NCBI RefSeq assembly: GCF_037975245.1
Contig: NC_092568.1
Span: 39,756,631 to 39,820,630, forward strand
Length of the DNA stretch: 64,000 nt
Origin: Apostichopus japonicus
Lineage: Eukaryota; Echinodermata; Holothuroidea; Aspidochirotida; Stichopodidae
Reading direction: 5' to 3'
The stretch's first letter is position 1; each line of letters opens with the position of its first letter. The position numbers and the translations under genes were made by a program. The notes beneath the pieces were generated by a model. The model saw only the letters and a program-made list of their open reading frames with translations. It searched no databases and had not been told where the DNA came from. This document shows, one piece after another, positions 39,871 to 52,518 of the stretch.

Positions 39871-40528
39871 GTAGCAGGAACTAACTCCTCGCCTGTCCCT
39901 ACGGGGAGAAAAGAGGGCATGGGCAGGGCCTTGGGGGTAGTTCCCAAGTGCGCTCAACCATGGTTAACTATTTCCCAACTCATTTGGTGTTTGGGCAGTT
40001 TCGTAAAGTACCCACCAAGTAAGTTATTGATCAATCATTCCTTGGTGGAGTGCATACAATCTTAAGTGTCACACACACAAATGCCGACCTGACTTCATAG
40101 GTTCCATTGCTTTCAACTAGGAAACAAAACCTATTTCCAATACTTGATATCATCGCTGTTAAGCTATACAGAATGTCCTTTTTAGTATGCACACCAAGGT
40201 TGAAACTGATTTCTTCATAACTTTTTAAGGGAACAGTTCACAGACAATAGGGATGGAATGGCAGAGTCTGGTGGCTATGATACTGTTATGACAATCTAGG
40301 GAAGGCTGTTTAGTGTTGTTGTTGCATTTGAATGTCATTAGGAGACAGGTTCTTTTGATTTTAAATAGAAATACACAAGGACAGAGAAGTGTCTTTTATT
40401 CCAGCTACCAGTTATCTTAATTAAGTGTATTTTACTCCTTTTATTGGTGAATAGTCTATAAGACTGTTAAGAAACCTCTCTTTCCCTTATTTTGGTGTCT
40501 GAATTAATATATATACCATCGTGCGGTT

Positions 40529-41097
40529 CAAGGGTGGCGGAACCGGGGGGCACAGGGGGCACGTGCCCCCCCCCCCACTTTTCCTCAGGTTTACAATGTG
40601 GCCTTTTTCGGCATAAAAAATGTACTCTTGATCACCTTATTAGGTCAGCGATATTTCAGTAAGAGATATTACATTGTGACTTTGTAATAAGCTGAAGCCA
40701 TTTATAGCCTACTATGAATGATGAGTATAGTTTTAATATCCCATAACCTACCCCATCCTTTCGTATTTTGAACATATTTCATTTGCTTTCATGCATGTAT
40801 CGATTGCGTGTGCAGGGACTTGGACTTTATAATGATTTCACCTCATTTTGTCTCGAAAGAAAACTTTTCCTTGTTTCCCAATTTGCACATTGGAAATTGC
40901 AGTGCTAGTATGCATTTTTTCCTTGAAGGGGAGGGGGGGGGCGTTGATGGAGTGATGTGTATACGCAAATAAGATAATACATAAGAGTTATGAAGGGTAC
41001 TAAATATCAGGCTACATCAGTCAAATCGAATTTCTGCAAAGTGCCCTTCGACGTCGGTGCCCCCCCCCCCAGATCAAAAGTGCTTCCGCCGCCCTTG
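40529..41097. mobile_element. hAT-like MITE, 569 bp
   Basis: The left end is CAAGGGTGGCGGAAC and the right end is the inverted complement of CAAGGGCGGCGGAAG. Flanking 8-mers GTGCGGTT (40521-40528) and GTGCTGTT (41098-41105) match at seven of eight, as expected for a hAT target duplication. C-tracts lie close inside both ends and a G-tract lies near 40925. No coding capacity. Confidence 0.75.
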
Positions 41098-42992
41098 GTG
41101 CTGTTGAAGTTCTCCTGAAAGCCATTTTGACCCGTCAAATACATTACACAAGGTCAAGAACACTACCAAACTATAGTAGTCTATCTCCTGCCCCAATACC
41201 ATGCACTTGCCTAGCAACAAATAATTTCAGATATATTCAACCCAATGTACTGATGAGGTTACCAAAATAAACAGTGTTCAAGAGCATTTGTATCCAATCT
41301 GTTTTTAATTTGAAACCTGGAGTTTCAGGTGCACTTTACTGCGGAATGTACCAACTGTAATCGAAAACTGCCCACCCCTCCCATTCTTGCTTCTAATTTC
41401 GCGGGTTTACGTCCATTGTTATTAACGTTGGCGATACAGTTCACAAACATATACTGAATGATGATATGAATTATATGATTAAAACACCATACATGAAATC
41501 CACCAACGTATAGGTCGTAGGCGCCGACTTTATCTGTGTGTAATAATATTTGATACCAATTAAGAATTAGGGATAATTACTATATACACATAGCCATATA
41601 TATATTCTCGCTCTGGCCCTGATTTTTTCAAAAGAATACAACATGTTAATGAGAATACATCACTTGGTATAACCATCTGGGTCTTTCTAAAAGAGATACT
41701 CCATAAAGTATGAAACTTAGCAAGACCAAATCATTTCATATGACATCTCGATATTATCTCTTTCACGAAGATCGATAACTACAACCAAATAAGATAGCGC
41801 TGGTTAACTAAAGTAATTATCACCGCCACTTGTACTTCATCATCAATCCTCTTCTAAACCTAAGCTATCCTAAGTATCTACAGTCTCGAAGCATAATTCC
41901 AGCCAAATTGATTCCTCCTTCATCGTCCTAAATCATTTCAATGCGCCTATAATAAGTTCGGTAAGTCATTCTGCTCCTCAAAAAACCCAGTATTTTCCGC
42001 TGACAATAACGTTCTAGGTTCCGTTAGAAGGTTGCTAAATCTTATATTCTAAAGAAGTGTTTCTTTGCATTAGATGTTACACACTAAAGATATACGTTTG
42101 TTTCCTATCAAACCACCACAATTCATTTCCAGAGTACCCTGCAGCATTAAAGAGCATGTTAAAATACTGGAAAAACATTTAATTATTCTATTTTAGTATT
42201 GTATGATTCAATTGACAATACAGTGTTTTTTCACCATAATGCTTTATTGGTAGAGTTAATTTTATGGTTAATAGTAACTCTATTTCTGAGGAAATTGCTA
42301 AATCACATTTGTTGTTTCTTTTGAACAATTCATAGTGAAAACACCATTTAGGCCCTAACTGCTGTTATTCATCAACTCCTCCACCTAACACTTTTGTGTA
42401 AACAAACATGGCCTATTTGGTTTAACTCATGTTTTGCATTTAAAAGCACTAATGGCACTCAATTGTATGATGGTTCATGGGTCTAGAAAGCCAGAACTTC
42501 AAATTGAAAAGGACAGAGCTAGTAAAGAAAGTTTTGAAGTAAAACATATTACACAAAGCTTAATGTAAAATAATGATTGTAGTGCAAGTGACACTCATAC
42601 CTTTTCAAAGTCACTGTGCCATATTGTGAAAAAAAGATTGTCAAAAAATATAAAAAGTGTAAAAATCCGACCAGGGAAAACATGAAATGTGTAGTTGATT
42701 TCTTAGGATATATGCCAAACCCTTGCTTTAAGTTTCTTCTTCTAAACGTGAACAATTCGCTGTATTATTCCAAGGAGTATTTTGATGTAACTAAAAGCAA
42801 CTCCTTCACTGTGTGGTATATGCAAAATAGACACTCTGTTTTTTGGAGGAAGGAGAGGCAGGAAGGGAATAGAAAAAGAAGAAAGAGAGAAAAGGAGAAA
42901 TGAAGAAAGTAGAAGAAAAACGCCAAGGCACCGGGAAGAGAAAGAGGAACAGTGACATAAATACAGCGCTGATCCTTATTATATACACAGGG
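41098..42992. other. Unannotated region
   Basis: No array units or recognised genes. The 95-codon ORF at 42616-42903 ends in a lysine/arginine-rich low-complexity stretch and is not supported as a gene. Isolated CAG and GTAAGT-like words occur but not in the array arrangement. Confidence 0.45.
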
Positions 42993-43096
42993 TAGCCAGT
43001 GACGGATCGAGGATTTCGGAAGGGGCGTGCGTCTTACCCTACCCCTTACACCGACAACTCCATTTTTGACGTTTCCAGTTTTCCTCCATCACTAAT

Positions 43097-43285
<189 letters not shown>

Positions 43286-43600
43286 TGTGAACAACTGTGC
43301 CATGAAACCAACTGTGGCTGGTCTCGAACATGACGCATTTTGGTATTAGACCAGGATCTATCATCGATGCAACACTGTCATCCAGAGATAAAATGTTATA
43401 CACTCTGACCTGAATGCTAATTGTTACCCCAAACCTAGTACCGTAACTCGTACAATGAATCTAAAAATAAATTCCGCATGCGATTTTATAGTACAGCCGT
43501 TATAAGGGGTTTTAATATTTGTACACTAATAAATTAACTGTGTCTGATTTTTTTAAATTGCCCTGACCAACATTCTTCATCACAATCCCCTCTACTCGTG

Positions 43601-44482
43601 CAGGGACGTAGCCAGGGGGAGCAGGTTAAAATGTTTTTAAAAAAAATGTTCTTTTTTTGCATGGTATGTTGTCAGTGCTCTTTTGATCTTGAATACTCGT
43701 CAGCTACGTTAACTCGATGAAATTAAAATCGTAGTAACATTCAGGCCTACTGATTCAGCTACTTTGTTTGGTAGATGCAATTAGCTAAATTTAGCCTATA
43801 GCCTATTACAAGCCTACATTTTGCCAGTGCGTAATAAAATATATATAGCCTACCTAACCGCACTCGATGGAGTGTCACGAACCGTATGCACAACGACGAC
43901 GACAATGTGCGTTCTCATTCTTTCTATGATTCATCATAAGTTGTTGCACAAACAGCATGCAATGAAGCTAAGCTAGCAATCGTAGGTGATGCGCGCTTCC
44001 TATAAATAATTATTACACTGCTAACTATGAAAGTTTATATTGTCCATCAGTTAAGTTCATCAAATGTGTTAAAGTCCAGACATTGGACAATAAACAAGAA
44101 TCATCCTACTGGAAAAATTGTAAAAGAGCACTACGTTTGTCTTTCTGATATAATATATCAGAACATGTAAAAGAATGAATCAAACCGGAAACAAAATCTG
44201 CTGATAATATGATATCATATGATAATGATAAAACTGGCAAAACATTGCACCAGATCGCATCTAAGAACCTTCAATTGTTCAAAAATGTCTCACCATATTT
44301 CCCCCCTCCCCTTACCCCCCTCTCCCCCATATCAATCAAATTCCTGGCTACGTGGATGTACTCGTGCAATTTTGACCGGTCTGTTAAGGGTTCATGGAGG
44401 TTTTTATATATTGGATATATATATATATATTAATATATATATATATATATCTATATTTATATATATATATATACAAAAAATA

Positions 44483-44538
<56 letters not shown>

Positions 44539-44985
44539 CATATACGTCCCCCCCCCCCTTGATCGCCGCCCATGGGTATGTGTTGAAGGGAATTTATTCA
44601 CGAGAAATGTGAATTTTCAAATTCTGAACAAATAATGGGCTTCAAACCTTGAAAAGTGGGGCTGACGGGTATTTTGGGCCGCGACGTAGAATCACCTACA
44701 ACAAGCAATGATCCACAGGATATGCAATGAGGTCGAACAGGATGTGTGACTGGTGACAATCTTCAAAATGGTTATGGATGAAAAAAAAACTATTCGGAAA
44801 TTCTTGGTTCTCAGGCAAAAGTGTACATTTGGTTGGTCATTTCAAGCCCGAGAGGTGCCATTTTCGGTGATCTGGGGGTATCAAAACCCGAAATTTTCTT
44901 GTACGCTGCGCGCCAACCGATGGTGGCGCTCCGCTTAGATAGTAATTCGCGCCCCCCGGGTTGAAAAATCCTGGATACGCCCCTG
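43601..44985. mobile_element. Possible hAT-like element, 1.39 kb, termini only
   Basis: The left end CAGGGACGTAGCCAGG and the right end, inverted complement of CAGGGGCGTATCCAGG, match at 14 of 16. The flanking 8-mers do not match, so this may be an old insertion, a composite of two elements, or a chance pairing of ends from separate copies. The interior holds a (TA)n tract and a C-tract and no transposase. Confidence 0.35.
44406..44538. repeat. (TA)n microsatellite, interrupted
   Basis: About 130 bp of TA with several AA/TT/CA interruptions, followed closely by a 10-base C-tract near 44547. Confidence 0.95.
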
Positions 44986-47754
44986 AAAGTGGTTAATTTA
45001 TGTTCGGAATATACGGCCGAAATTCCTATTCCACTCCTTGTTCGTGTCTTTTGTCAATAACGATTGAATTAAACGCCTTTCCTTTAACAAATTCAACTAT
45101 TACCAGTCATATCAATTGGTTAACGACTGAGATATTGACCTTCGAAAATGATAAGTTTTACTTAAATAAATATAAATGAGGAGTGACGTCATGAAACTCC
45201 ATGCATATTCTACAAGAAAGGAAAGCACTGTTCGCACCGTTGGGCTGACTGCATCAATGCATAAATTGATTTCGTACTCTGCACAACGAAAACGACGCTC
45301 TTCGACAACTTCTGAGGTTAGTATACGATTTGTCTCCTCCCTCTTGGCTTAAATTATCGTTTGAAATATTATCATTTTCGATAAAGAGCTTTTGATTGAG
45401 TTTTAAGTGCAACCTATGGTTAATTTTGCAATTTTTAATCAGAGCGGAATACATTTCCAACACATTAGTTCGTCGTCCACGAATATTGTTTAGCGTTAAC
45501 CTAACGTTATAGGTATTGTTACGTTAGGTGGTAGGCTGTACAGTACGGGTTTAAAGGCATTGAAGACTCGCCCCAAACCGCGTGCGGCCATCTGATAAAG
45601 TTAACTTTCTGTTGCTTGCAAGTGACGTTTTGTTCGTGTCGCTACAAAATGCAGATAGTAATGACACGTGATACCTTAATTGTTATCGTTAGCTGGACCT
45701 GAGATGTCCATCGCTGTATCGTTTGTATACTGTCCTGTGGGTATTGACCGCAGCTGTATGTACTGACTGTACACTAGTGTCTAATTACCGACGGTAGCAG
45801 GCTGTGTGTGTAGTCAAAGTACCGGCATTAGAAGTTTCTTTTTGCGCGAGTCTTCACACCCTTTAACGTTAATAACCATTGACTAGGTTGTTGTTAGTTG
45901 TACCAATGGTCACTTGCACTTTTCAGGCATGAGAACTGATTCAGTGTGATGTCAATCGACGTCAAAATGGCTCTTACTAACCACAATAATATGCATACTG
46001 TTAGCTTTATGTTGCCAGTGGTATAATGGAAGGCCTACTTTTTTCTTTTTAACTGTTTGATAAGCCTAACGTAAAAAGGCATATAGGCCTAACTTAAGTT
46101 ATAGTATAGGCTAGCAACAGTTTAAGCTTTAGGCCGACCACCAGTCTGCACCACTGATCTAAATATACCTGGATCCAATATCAATTTCATATATTTATCT
46201 TACTTAAATAACATTTGTTCATAATAAGTGGAAAATTCCAGTTTTTAAGTGCATCTTGCAACTCACACTGAGTCACAGTTTGTTATTGATGACCGTTGTT
46301 TCGCCATCTTAGTCGGCCTTAAAGTTTAGTTTGAATAAATACTTATTTGATAAATCTTTCAAAGCCTGCTGCATGATTTCTTTTATCAGTAAAGAATATG
46401 TAATTTTACAGTAGAAGGTACTAGTTACCAGTTTCGCACATAGTTTATGTAATTTGTCGTAAGTCTGTAAATGTACTTCCTTATTAATTTTACACTTTCT
46501 TTTACACTGGTTCTTGAAACCTGTTCGCACTTCTTATCTTATTCCGAACTCTGAATTGAAATTTGAATTTCAGTCTTCTACTGCAACGAACCGTTTTTAT
46601 TTTCTAGAAAACTGCACAAATTGTTTAAATGATCTTATATATGGATTTTCACCCGCACATTTTATTTATACGTCAGAAGCAGCTGATAGTTAGTTTCATT
46701 ATTATACCTTCCCGGCGCCATTTTAAATCAATTGTCTTTGCATCACTTACTTTAATTTCAGGTAGGATTTAGGTTACACAGTCTGTACCCAGCAAAAGCA
46801 ACTATGTTTTAAAATATCAGGAAAATGTTTGCATATTGTTGTTTTTACATTACTATATGTTTTAATAACATTAAATGTTGAGTCACTAGGAAAGCTGGAG
46901 AACGCTGTCACAATATTTTCTAAATATGACATTTAGATATTAAAACTTGGTTGGAACGTAAGGGTCGTCCGATCGTTCAAGACGACCAAAAATCACTTCG
47001 GACAATTTAAAACACTGCTTAGGTTGTTAAACACTTCGAACAAAACTCGGAAAATCCCTTTTCTTTAAAGTCAAAGTCTGGTCGAAACAAAGCCATTGTT
47101 TCTTGTTGGTATCGCCCCTTCTCCCCCCCCCCCCCCTCCCTCATGCATTCATATTAGAAACAACGTAAGAAATAATTCACATTTTGGTACGTTCCGTAAT
47201 AAGGGGAATATACAGTTTAGCTGTATGCCCACACTTCGCATCGCACGTTTTGTGATTACTAAAGAAAGAATATAGATACTATACGTATTCAACTAATGGT
47301 TACGTACAGTAGCATATAGTGATATGTCTATAATGTGCACACAACATCAAATGATGAAAGCTGTAACTAGTATACAGCAACCAAATTATTGCCATTTTCT
47401 GCAGCGGGAAGTTTGCGCTGGACTGGTTACCATAGTTACATGGTGTTGCATTTAAACAACATCCTTTGTGTTCATTGAGCACTACAGACGTGAGAATGCT
47501 TACAGACAATGGTAAGGGATATTAGCCTATCGATTCACAGGAATATTGGAAACCACCATTGACTATTTTTAATATGAGAATTTCTTTAATGGAAATGTTG
47601 TTAACTCTGTACTTGCGGTTAATTGTTATGATATCGTTCCGTACTGGCGTAGTGACGAATGTGCAAAAAGTGAGTCTTGAGAAAACGCGCACAAAAGGTT
47701 TTCACATTTTGGCTTTAGTATATCGTAATTATCTTTTGTACCGAAAGTTGTCAA
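44986..47754. other. Unannotated region with a CpG-richer stretch
   Basis: The interval 45180-45880 is less AT-rich and has more CpG than its surroundings. A splice-donor-like CTGAG/GTTAGT lies near 45316, so a non-coding first exon for a downstream gene on the + strand is conceivable, but there is no ORF and no core promoter I can defend. The rest holds a C-tract near 47123 and no recognised gene. Confidence 0.3.
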
Positions 47755-48778
47755 CAGTGGCGGACTAGCCACCCGGGCATTTGGGCAATGCCCGGTGGCC
47801 CAGTGGGCTAGGGGCCCGGTGGGCCGGTGGGCTGGGCAGCCTGGTAAAAATTACAGCTCATTTTCACAGTAGTTAATATAATACAGACGGGTTGTGTAGA
47901 AATATATTTTAAACTGTGGGAATCAGCTCATGAAATCACCATGTTAGTTAGTCTGTTAGTTCGTAACAAAAGAACGTGCAATTGGCAACCTGTCTGTGCT
48001 TATAGTTATACGACAATAAGATATACAAGTACGATGACCAATGCATTCTGACATATACATAGCATTTGCAGAGAATACAGATTTAATTATTCTGCACCTC
48101 GTCCTCCAGAAAACGAAGTAAAAAATGGTAAAATCCTATTAGGTTATTTGGATATCACTCAGCTAATTCCTGAGATATTATGTATGAAATAAAAATGACC
48201 CACATGCAGTAGGGTGTTTGGTTATCAAAATTAGACGAATGGTAGTCGTCGACGAACATCTTGAGGCGTTCATGTCGATGTCTGTGGAAAAAAGGATCTT
48301 AGCCAAACTTGACACTAAAAATATCATTGATGGTGTGGCTGCCAGAAGCAGCAAACTGCGTAGTCTCCTACTCTCATAGACATGACATGTGCTCGTAATA
48401 TTGAACATATATGTTTTGGTGGATTTTATGTAGGTTTTATTCCATTTTTTCAGGCATGTTTTCACAAAATGCTTGAAAAACTAAATAAAATCCAGTCTAA
48501 AACATATATTTTTGTTTACGTTTTGAACTTTTCTCAGTTTAATTAAGTGTCGCTTCTGGAAAACTATTTTTCGGTCTTTTTCAAAGGATTTTTGTAACCT
48601 ACAAAATTTGAGAAAAATCGCACCATTCTGCATCTAGGCATTCGTTAACTTAAAAAAAATCACACCCCCTTAGACCCCCCTCAAGGACGTCGATCACTAT
48701 GCAAGTAACATATCAATGAATAATGGGCCGGTCTAGGTGAAAATGCCCGGACCGGTTTTAAGACCCAGTCCGCCCCTG
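47755..48778. mobile_element. hAT-like non-autonomous element, 1024 bp
   Basis: The left end is CAGTGGCGGACTAGCC and the right end is the inverted complement of CAGGGGCGGACTGGGTC. Flanking 8-mers GTTGTCAA (47747-47754) and GTTGTCAC (48779-48786) match at seven of eight. The GCCCGGTGGGCC-type GC-rich terminal region is typical of this class of MITE. The interior ORF (48178-48465, minus) is not transposase-like. Confidence 0.8.
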
Positions 48779-48786
48779 GTTGTCAC

Positions 48787-50759
48787 CATATAAAATATAA
48801 CAAATAGAACTTTGAGTTATCATATTTGTTGCTGATCGAAACATTTCTTAAAAGTAGTAATTTTAGTGTAAACATATTCGTCGTTTTGTCATATATGGGG
48901 GTATAGAGGGCAAGGAAAACCGTTGTGACAGTACAGTGTCCCTCTGTTCAAAATGTCCGCTGGGAGGCTTTGTATCAGCATATTTAGTCCGGTCGGACAT
49001 TATCTGCTGAAGATTGTGACCCCACCTCACAGCAAATATAGTCCGGCCGGACGAAATGTCCTGGTACAAAATGTCCGCAAATACTTCATAGTTTATTTTG
49101 CCCGCACATAATTTTGGAATTCGACATTCAAAAGGCAACTAAGTTCATTATATGGTGACATCCCTATGTTCCGACGTCTATATGTTCCTACATCTCTATG
49201 TTCCGACGTCTCTATGTTCCGACAAAAAGGAAAAACATTCGGAGCAGTTTTTTTTTATCCAAAAATTTGTTTGTACCAAGAAAAGTAGTTTTGTGACCCC
49301 AAATTTTTTGGGACCAAAATTTGGTTTACGAAAAGAAAATGTGACCCAAAGATTGTTATGACCCAAACAGTGCTTGTGAAGTTTGATGGTATTCACATTT
49401 TTTGGGACCAAAATCGTTTCTAGCCAAATCAATTTTCGAATAAAATATGTTTAGATTTAGACCAAAATATGTTGTAGGCCTACCATTTTCTGGGGGGGGG
49501 GGGGAATGGGCCCGCGCAAATGGGGGCAATAGCCATGCCGCGCTCAACCTCGGGCTCAGCCAGGGGAATTTAAATACAAATTAAGGAAGTGGTGGGGGAG
49601 GGGGAGGGATGCCAGTCGGGGAATTGGGTACATGGCCCAACCACCCATGAAATCGTGCAGACGCCACTGGGCGGAAACCTAAATATTGTTACGGCTCTAA
49701 TTTGTTTCGGACCATAAGTTTTAGGGCTGTGTTTTTGGTTTATAGTCTTGTATCATGATCGTCGATATATGTACCTTTTGATTTTCCTTTATATACCTCT
49801 TTAAGTGCATTTAATATATTTAAACATTTTACTTGCTTTTTTTCTTTCCGTATGTATGTACCTTTTGATTTTCATGTTTGTATCTTTTTCGTTCAAATAT
49901 ACAAGTTACAAACAATATCGCGCCGCACCGCTTGCAGTATTCATTTTGGTCCCAATTATAATTTGAGAAATAGGACAATCACGCCAAAATTTCGAACTGT
50001 ACGTTTACAAATTCATTCGTTTATAAGGCTGCCATATTAATTCAGGTTGTTGTTCCACAAAACCTACTTTAATTCATCATTAAAATTTGATTTATTACTT
50101 GTACAAATAGTACATGCAATTTAGGCTTTATAACTCTTATGTGTTTTGCATATATCCTATTTATAATGTGATAACAAAAAATGATAATTGCAGAGGTAAA
50201 AGATTACGAACTTAAAGGAGTTCAAATTTCATTGTAGCCGTATTTTCTCAACACATAGTGGGTAAGATTTGGCAATTATCGTGACTGTACTTTATACGTC
50301 TACGAGAGTTGCCTAGCCAATATGAAATTTCATCAGTGCATAAAGCTCACTATAGGACGGGGACCAAGGGTGTATATTCATTTATCATTAACTTACAGCC
50401 AATACGTTCAGTTTGTTTGGAAACACGATATCCTCTTCAAGATAGGTGCTAACATAAAAGAAACAAAAACAAAGCCAAAAAATGAAAGAATAAAACAAAG
50501 AGACAGAGCAGGTTGCAATATGCTAGTTTCTCACACTTTAAATAGGTCATTATTGTAGAGATAAATTTGCTCAAAGAAAGTTAATGAAGTAAAAATCCAA
50601 ACATGAAATTGGATGATAGTCACAAAACATAACGTTCTGAATCTACATCAGACTGGGCGAACAGTAAAACAATTATTATACATGGGATAATTCATGAGGA
50701 AATTTAACTGGAATGATGACTCTCCCTTTGTAGCTCTGAGGCAAATTGATGATATAAAG
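48787..50759. other. Unannotated region with a small tandem repeat
   Basis: At about 49161-49222 a short motif (CTATGTTCCGACGT and variants) repeats about four times with an 18-20 bp period. A TAGTCCGG/CCGGACGA inverted pair lies nearby (48985-49055). A G-tract sits near 49491. A hAT-like terminus CAGTGGCGTCTGCACG (minus strand) ends near 49668 but its partner was not found. No genes recognised. Confidence 0.45.
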
Positions 50760-50765
50760 TATAAA

Positions 50766-50836
50766 GTATGGCCTAGTTGGTTAGGGTGTCCACGTACAAA
50801 GCGGGAGGCCCGGGTTCGAATCCCGGTGGAGGCTGG
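50766..50836 (+). repeat. tRNA-derived SINE head
   Basis: Box A (TGGCCTAGTTGG, 50769-50780) and box B (GGTTCGAATCC, 50813-50823) of a pol III promoter are at tRNA-like spacing, with CGGGAGGCCC and CCCGG around box B forming a T-arm-like hairpin. A run of unrelated sequence and (TA)n follows, as in a SINE, and the acceptor stem does not close cleanly, so a functional tRNA is unlikely. Confidence 0.65.
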
Positions 50837-50880
50837 AAGTTTTTTCACTGTTCTTGATTTTCCAACTCATTACGATTTTC

Positions 50881-50882
<2 letters not shown>

Positions 50883-50964
<82 letters not shown>
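50883..50964. repeat. (TA)n microsatellite
   Basis: About 80 bp of near-perfect TA downstream of the SINE head, probably its expanded tail. Confidence 0.97.
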
Positions 50965-52484
50965 TAAAAGAGGCAAGGGAAACTGTTCGCATTCCTTCAA
51001 CGTCTTCCTATGTTTTCCAACATAAAATTAAGTGTGAGTTTATCGAACCAAAAGCTTATTATTCTCATTGATTATGTTCTTTCATACCGAAATTGTTTCA
51101 CCTAAAGAAATAAAACAAACCCAATGTTCTAAGTTTGGAGAATGAGGGGGTGTTGTACCTAGTTATATAACGATGTAGCCCAAAAGTGTATTACTGTACT
51201 TTATACATTTATTTTGGTTCGGAGGGAGTTATTTTTAATTTTTGTTTTGTTTATATAAACCCCACAATTTTTACCAATTGCACCGCTTATAACCAGAAAC
51301 GGGATTCCCATGGTGATTTGTCTCAGCTATATTTGTCACCAATGTAATGTGTTAAAGTGTTTTCAGAACGCACAAGGACTACAACATTTCAAATACTATT
51401 TTGATTATGTTTTACATGCAATTGAAACATTCGATTGTAAACTGCATAAAGCACTTTCCTTCCATAGATTTTGCTACATAGTAGATGTAGGAGTGGGGGT
51501 GGGGGGGGGGGTGATTCTGAGCTGATTGGCTGTAAAATACATGCACTCAGACCCTGTCCGCGTCCTGGGTACTCGTTAAGCTTAGTAGCGGGATTTACAC
51601 ACAGTCAGTACACATAATTATGTTACTGTACTTATACACTTGTGATAGAAGGAAATACTGCAAAGGTGATGTGACGATGTTTGACTAAATCACGATAGAA
51701 AGATACAGCCCATTCTTCGTCTATATGTTTGGTGTTATGTTGAATAACGGCAACTCAGCATTGGATGTAATTTCAATTGGTAGCTAGGGAAATGGACCTA
51801 AATTCATCATTGCAGGTAAACGCAAACTTAAATAGGCTACTGGCGATAACTTTATGAATATAAACACTAGCTACACAAGGAAACTGGTACTTTTCTCCGC
51901 AGTGCTGCTCAATTTGATATATGCTTGTTTGGTAAGGGCGTTAAATGTCCTGCTTTTCAACCATGAACGATTTAAGTTTAGCTAATTCGACAGTAGGCTA
52001 TACATTAAAGTGCTCGAAACATATATGGAAAGTGTTAGCCCGTCTGGCTTTTGAGAACGAGATTTTGGTAGCCCGAAGATATTTTGTAAAGGCCCGACAT
52101 GTGTGTGTGTCTATTAGGACCGATATATGTAAAGGGAGACAATCGTTCTCTCCACTTGTGTAAATTTTAAAGCCACCGATTTCCGAGACTTTTGTTTTGT
52201 TTGCCGCGGAATAGTACTCAAAACGGGAGAGAGAAAAACCTACAGACAATTGTTATTAAGAAAAAAACTCTCCAATTGGTGTGTGCTAGCAATTGGAAAG
52301 TATAGTTCAGTGTACTGAATTATATAGCAAGACATAGCTACACCACCAAGATTGAAGAAAAACATCTGTCAATGATGTGTAATAGATGTGGCAGTTCTAT
52401 AACATACAAATAATTTACTTCATACTACATTTATTATGTCGAATATGTTTACACCTTGCTCTTATAATTTCTCATTTTTTTCAG
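50965..52484. other. Unannotated region upstream of the 52.5-kb candidate exon
   Basis: No ORF with domain character is present. A G-tract occurs near 51499. The last 40 bases form a good 3' splice region (T-rich tract and TTTTTTCAG), discussed with the exon. Confidence 0.45.
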
Positions 52485-52518
52485 GTAAACAGCGCTATAA
52501 AACCATGGCTGGAAACGA
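52485..52518 (+). CDS. Candidate start-codon microexon (34 nt) with strong splice sites
   Basis: A strong acceptor (CTCATTTTTTTCAG) ends at 52484. The 34-nt exon contains AAAACCATGG, a favourable start context, at 52505, encoding Met-Ala-Gly-Asn plus two bases of a fifth codon (GA), and ends at a strong donor GTAAGTG (52519). So the coding part would be 14 nt and leave the exon in phase 2. It lies about 1.8 kb upstream of array C on the same strand. If this gene splices into the array, each triplet would be read in phase 2, shared between codons. I do not recognise the gene. Chance formation of acceptor, start context and donor this close together is possible but not likely. Confidence 0.4.

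Noticed and set aside
42993-43040. hAT-like left end CAGTGACGGATCGAGG
   Set aside because: No matching right end or target duplication could be paired with it.
50766-50836. Functional tRNA gene
   Set aside because: Boxes A and B are good, but the acceptor stem does not pair well and a SINE-like tail follows.
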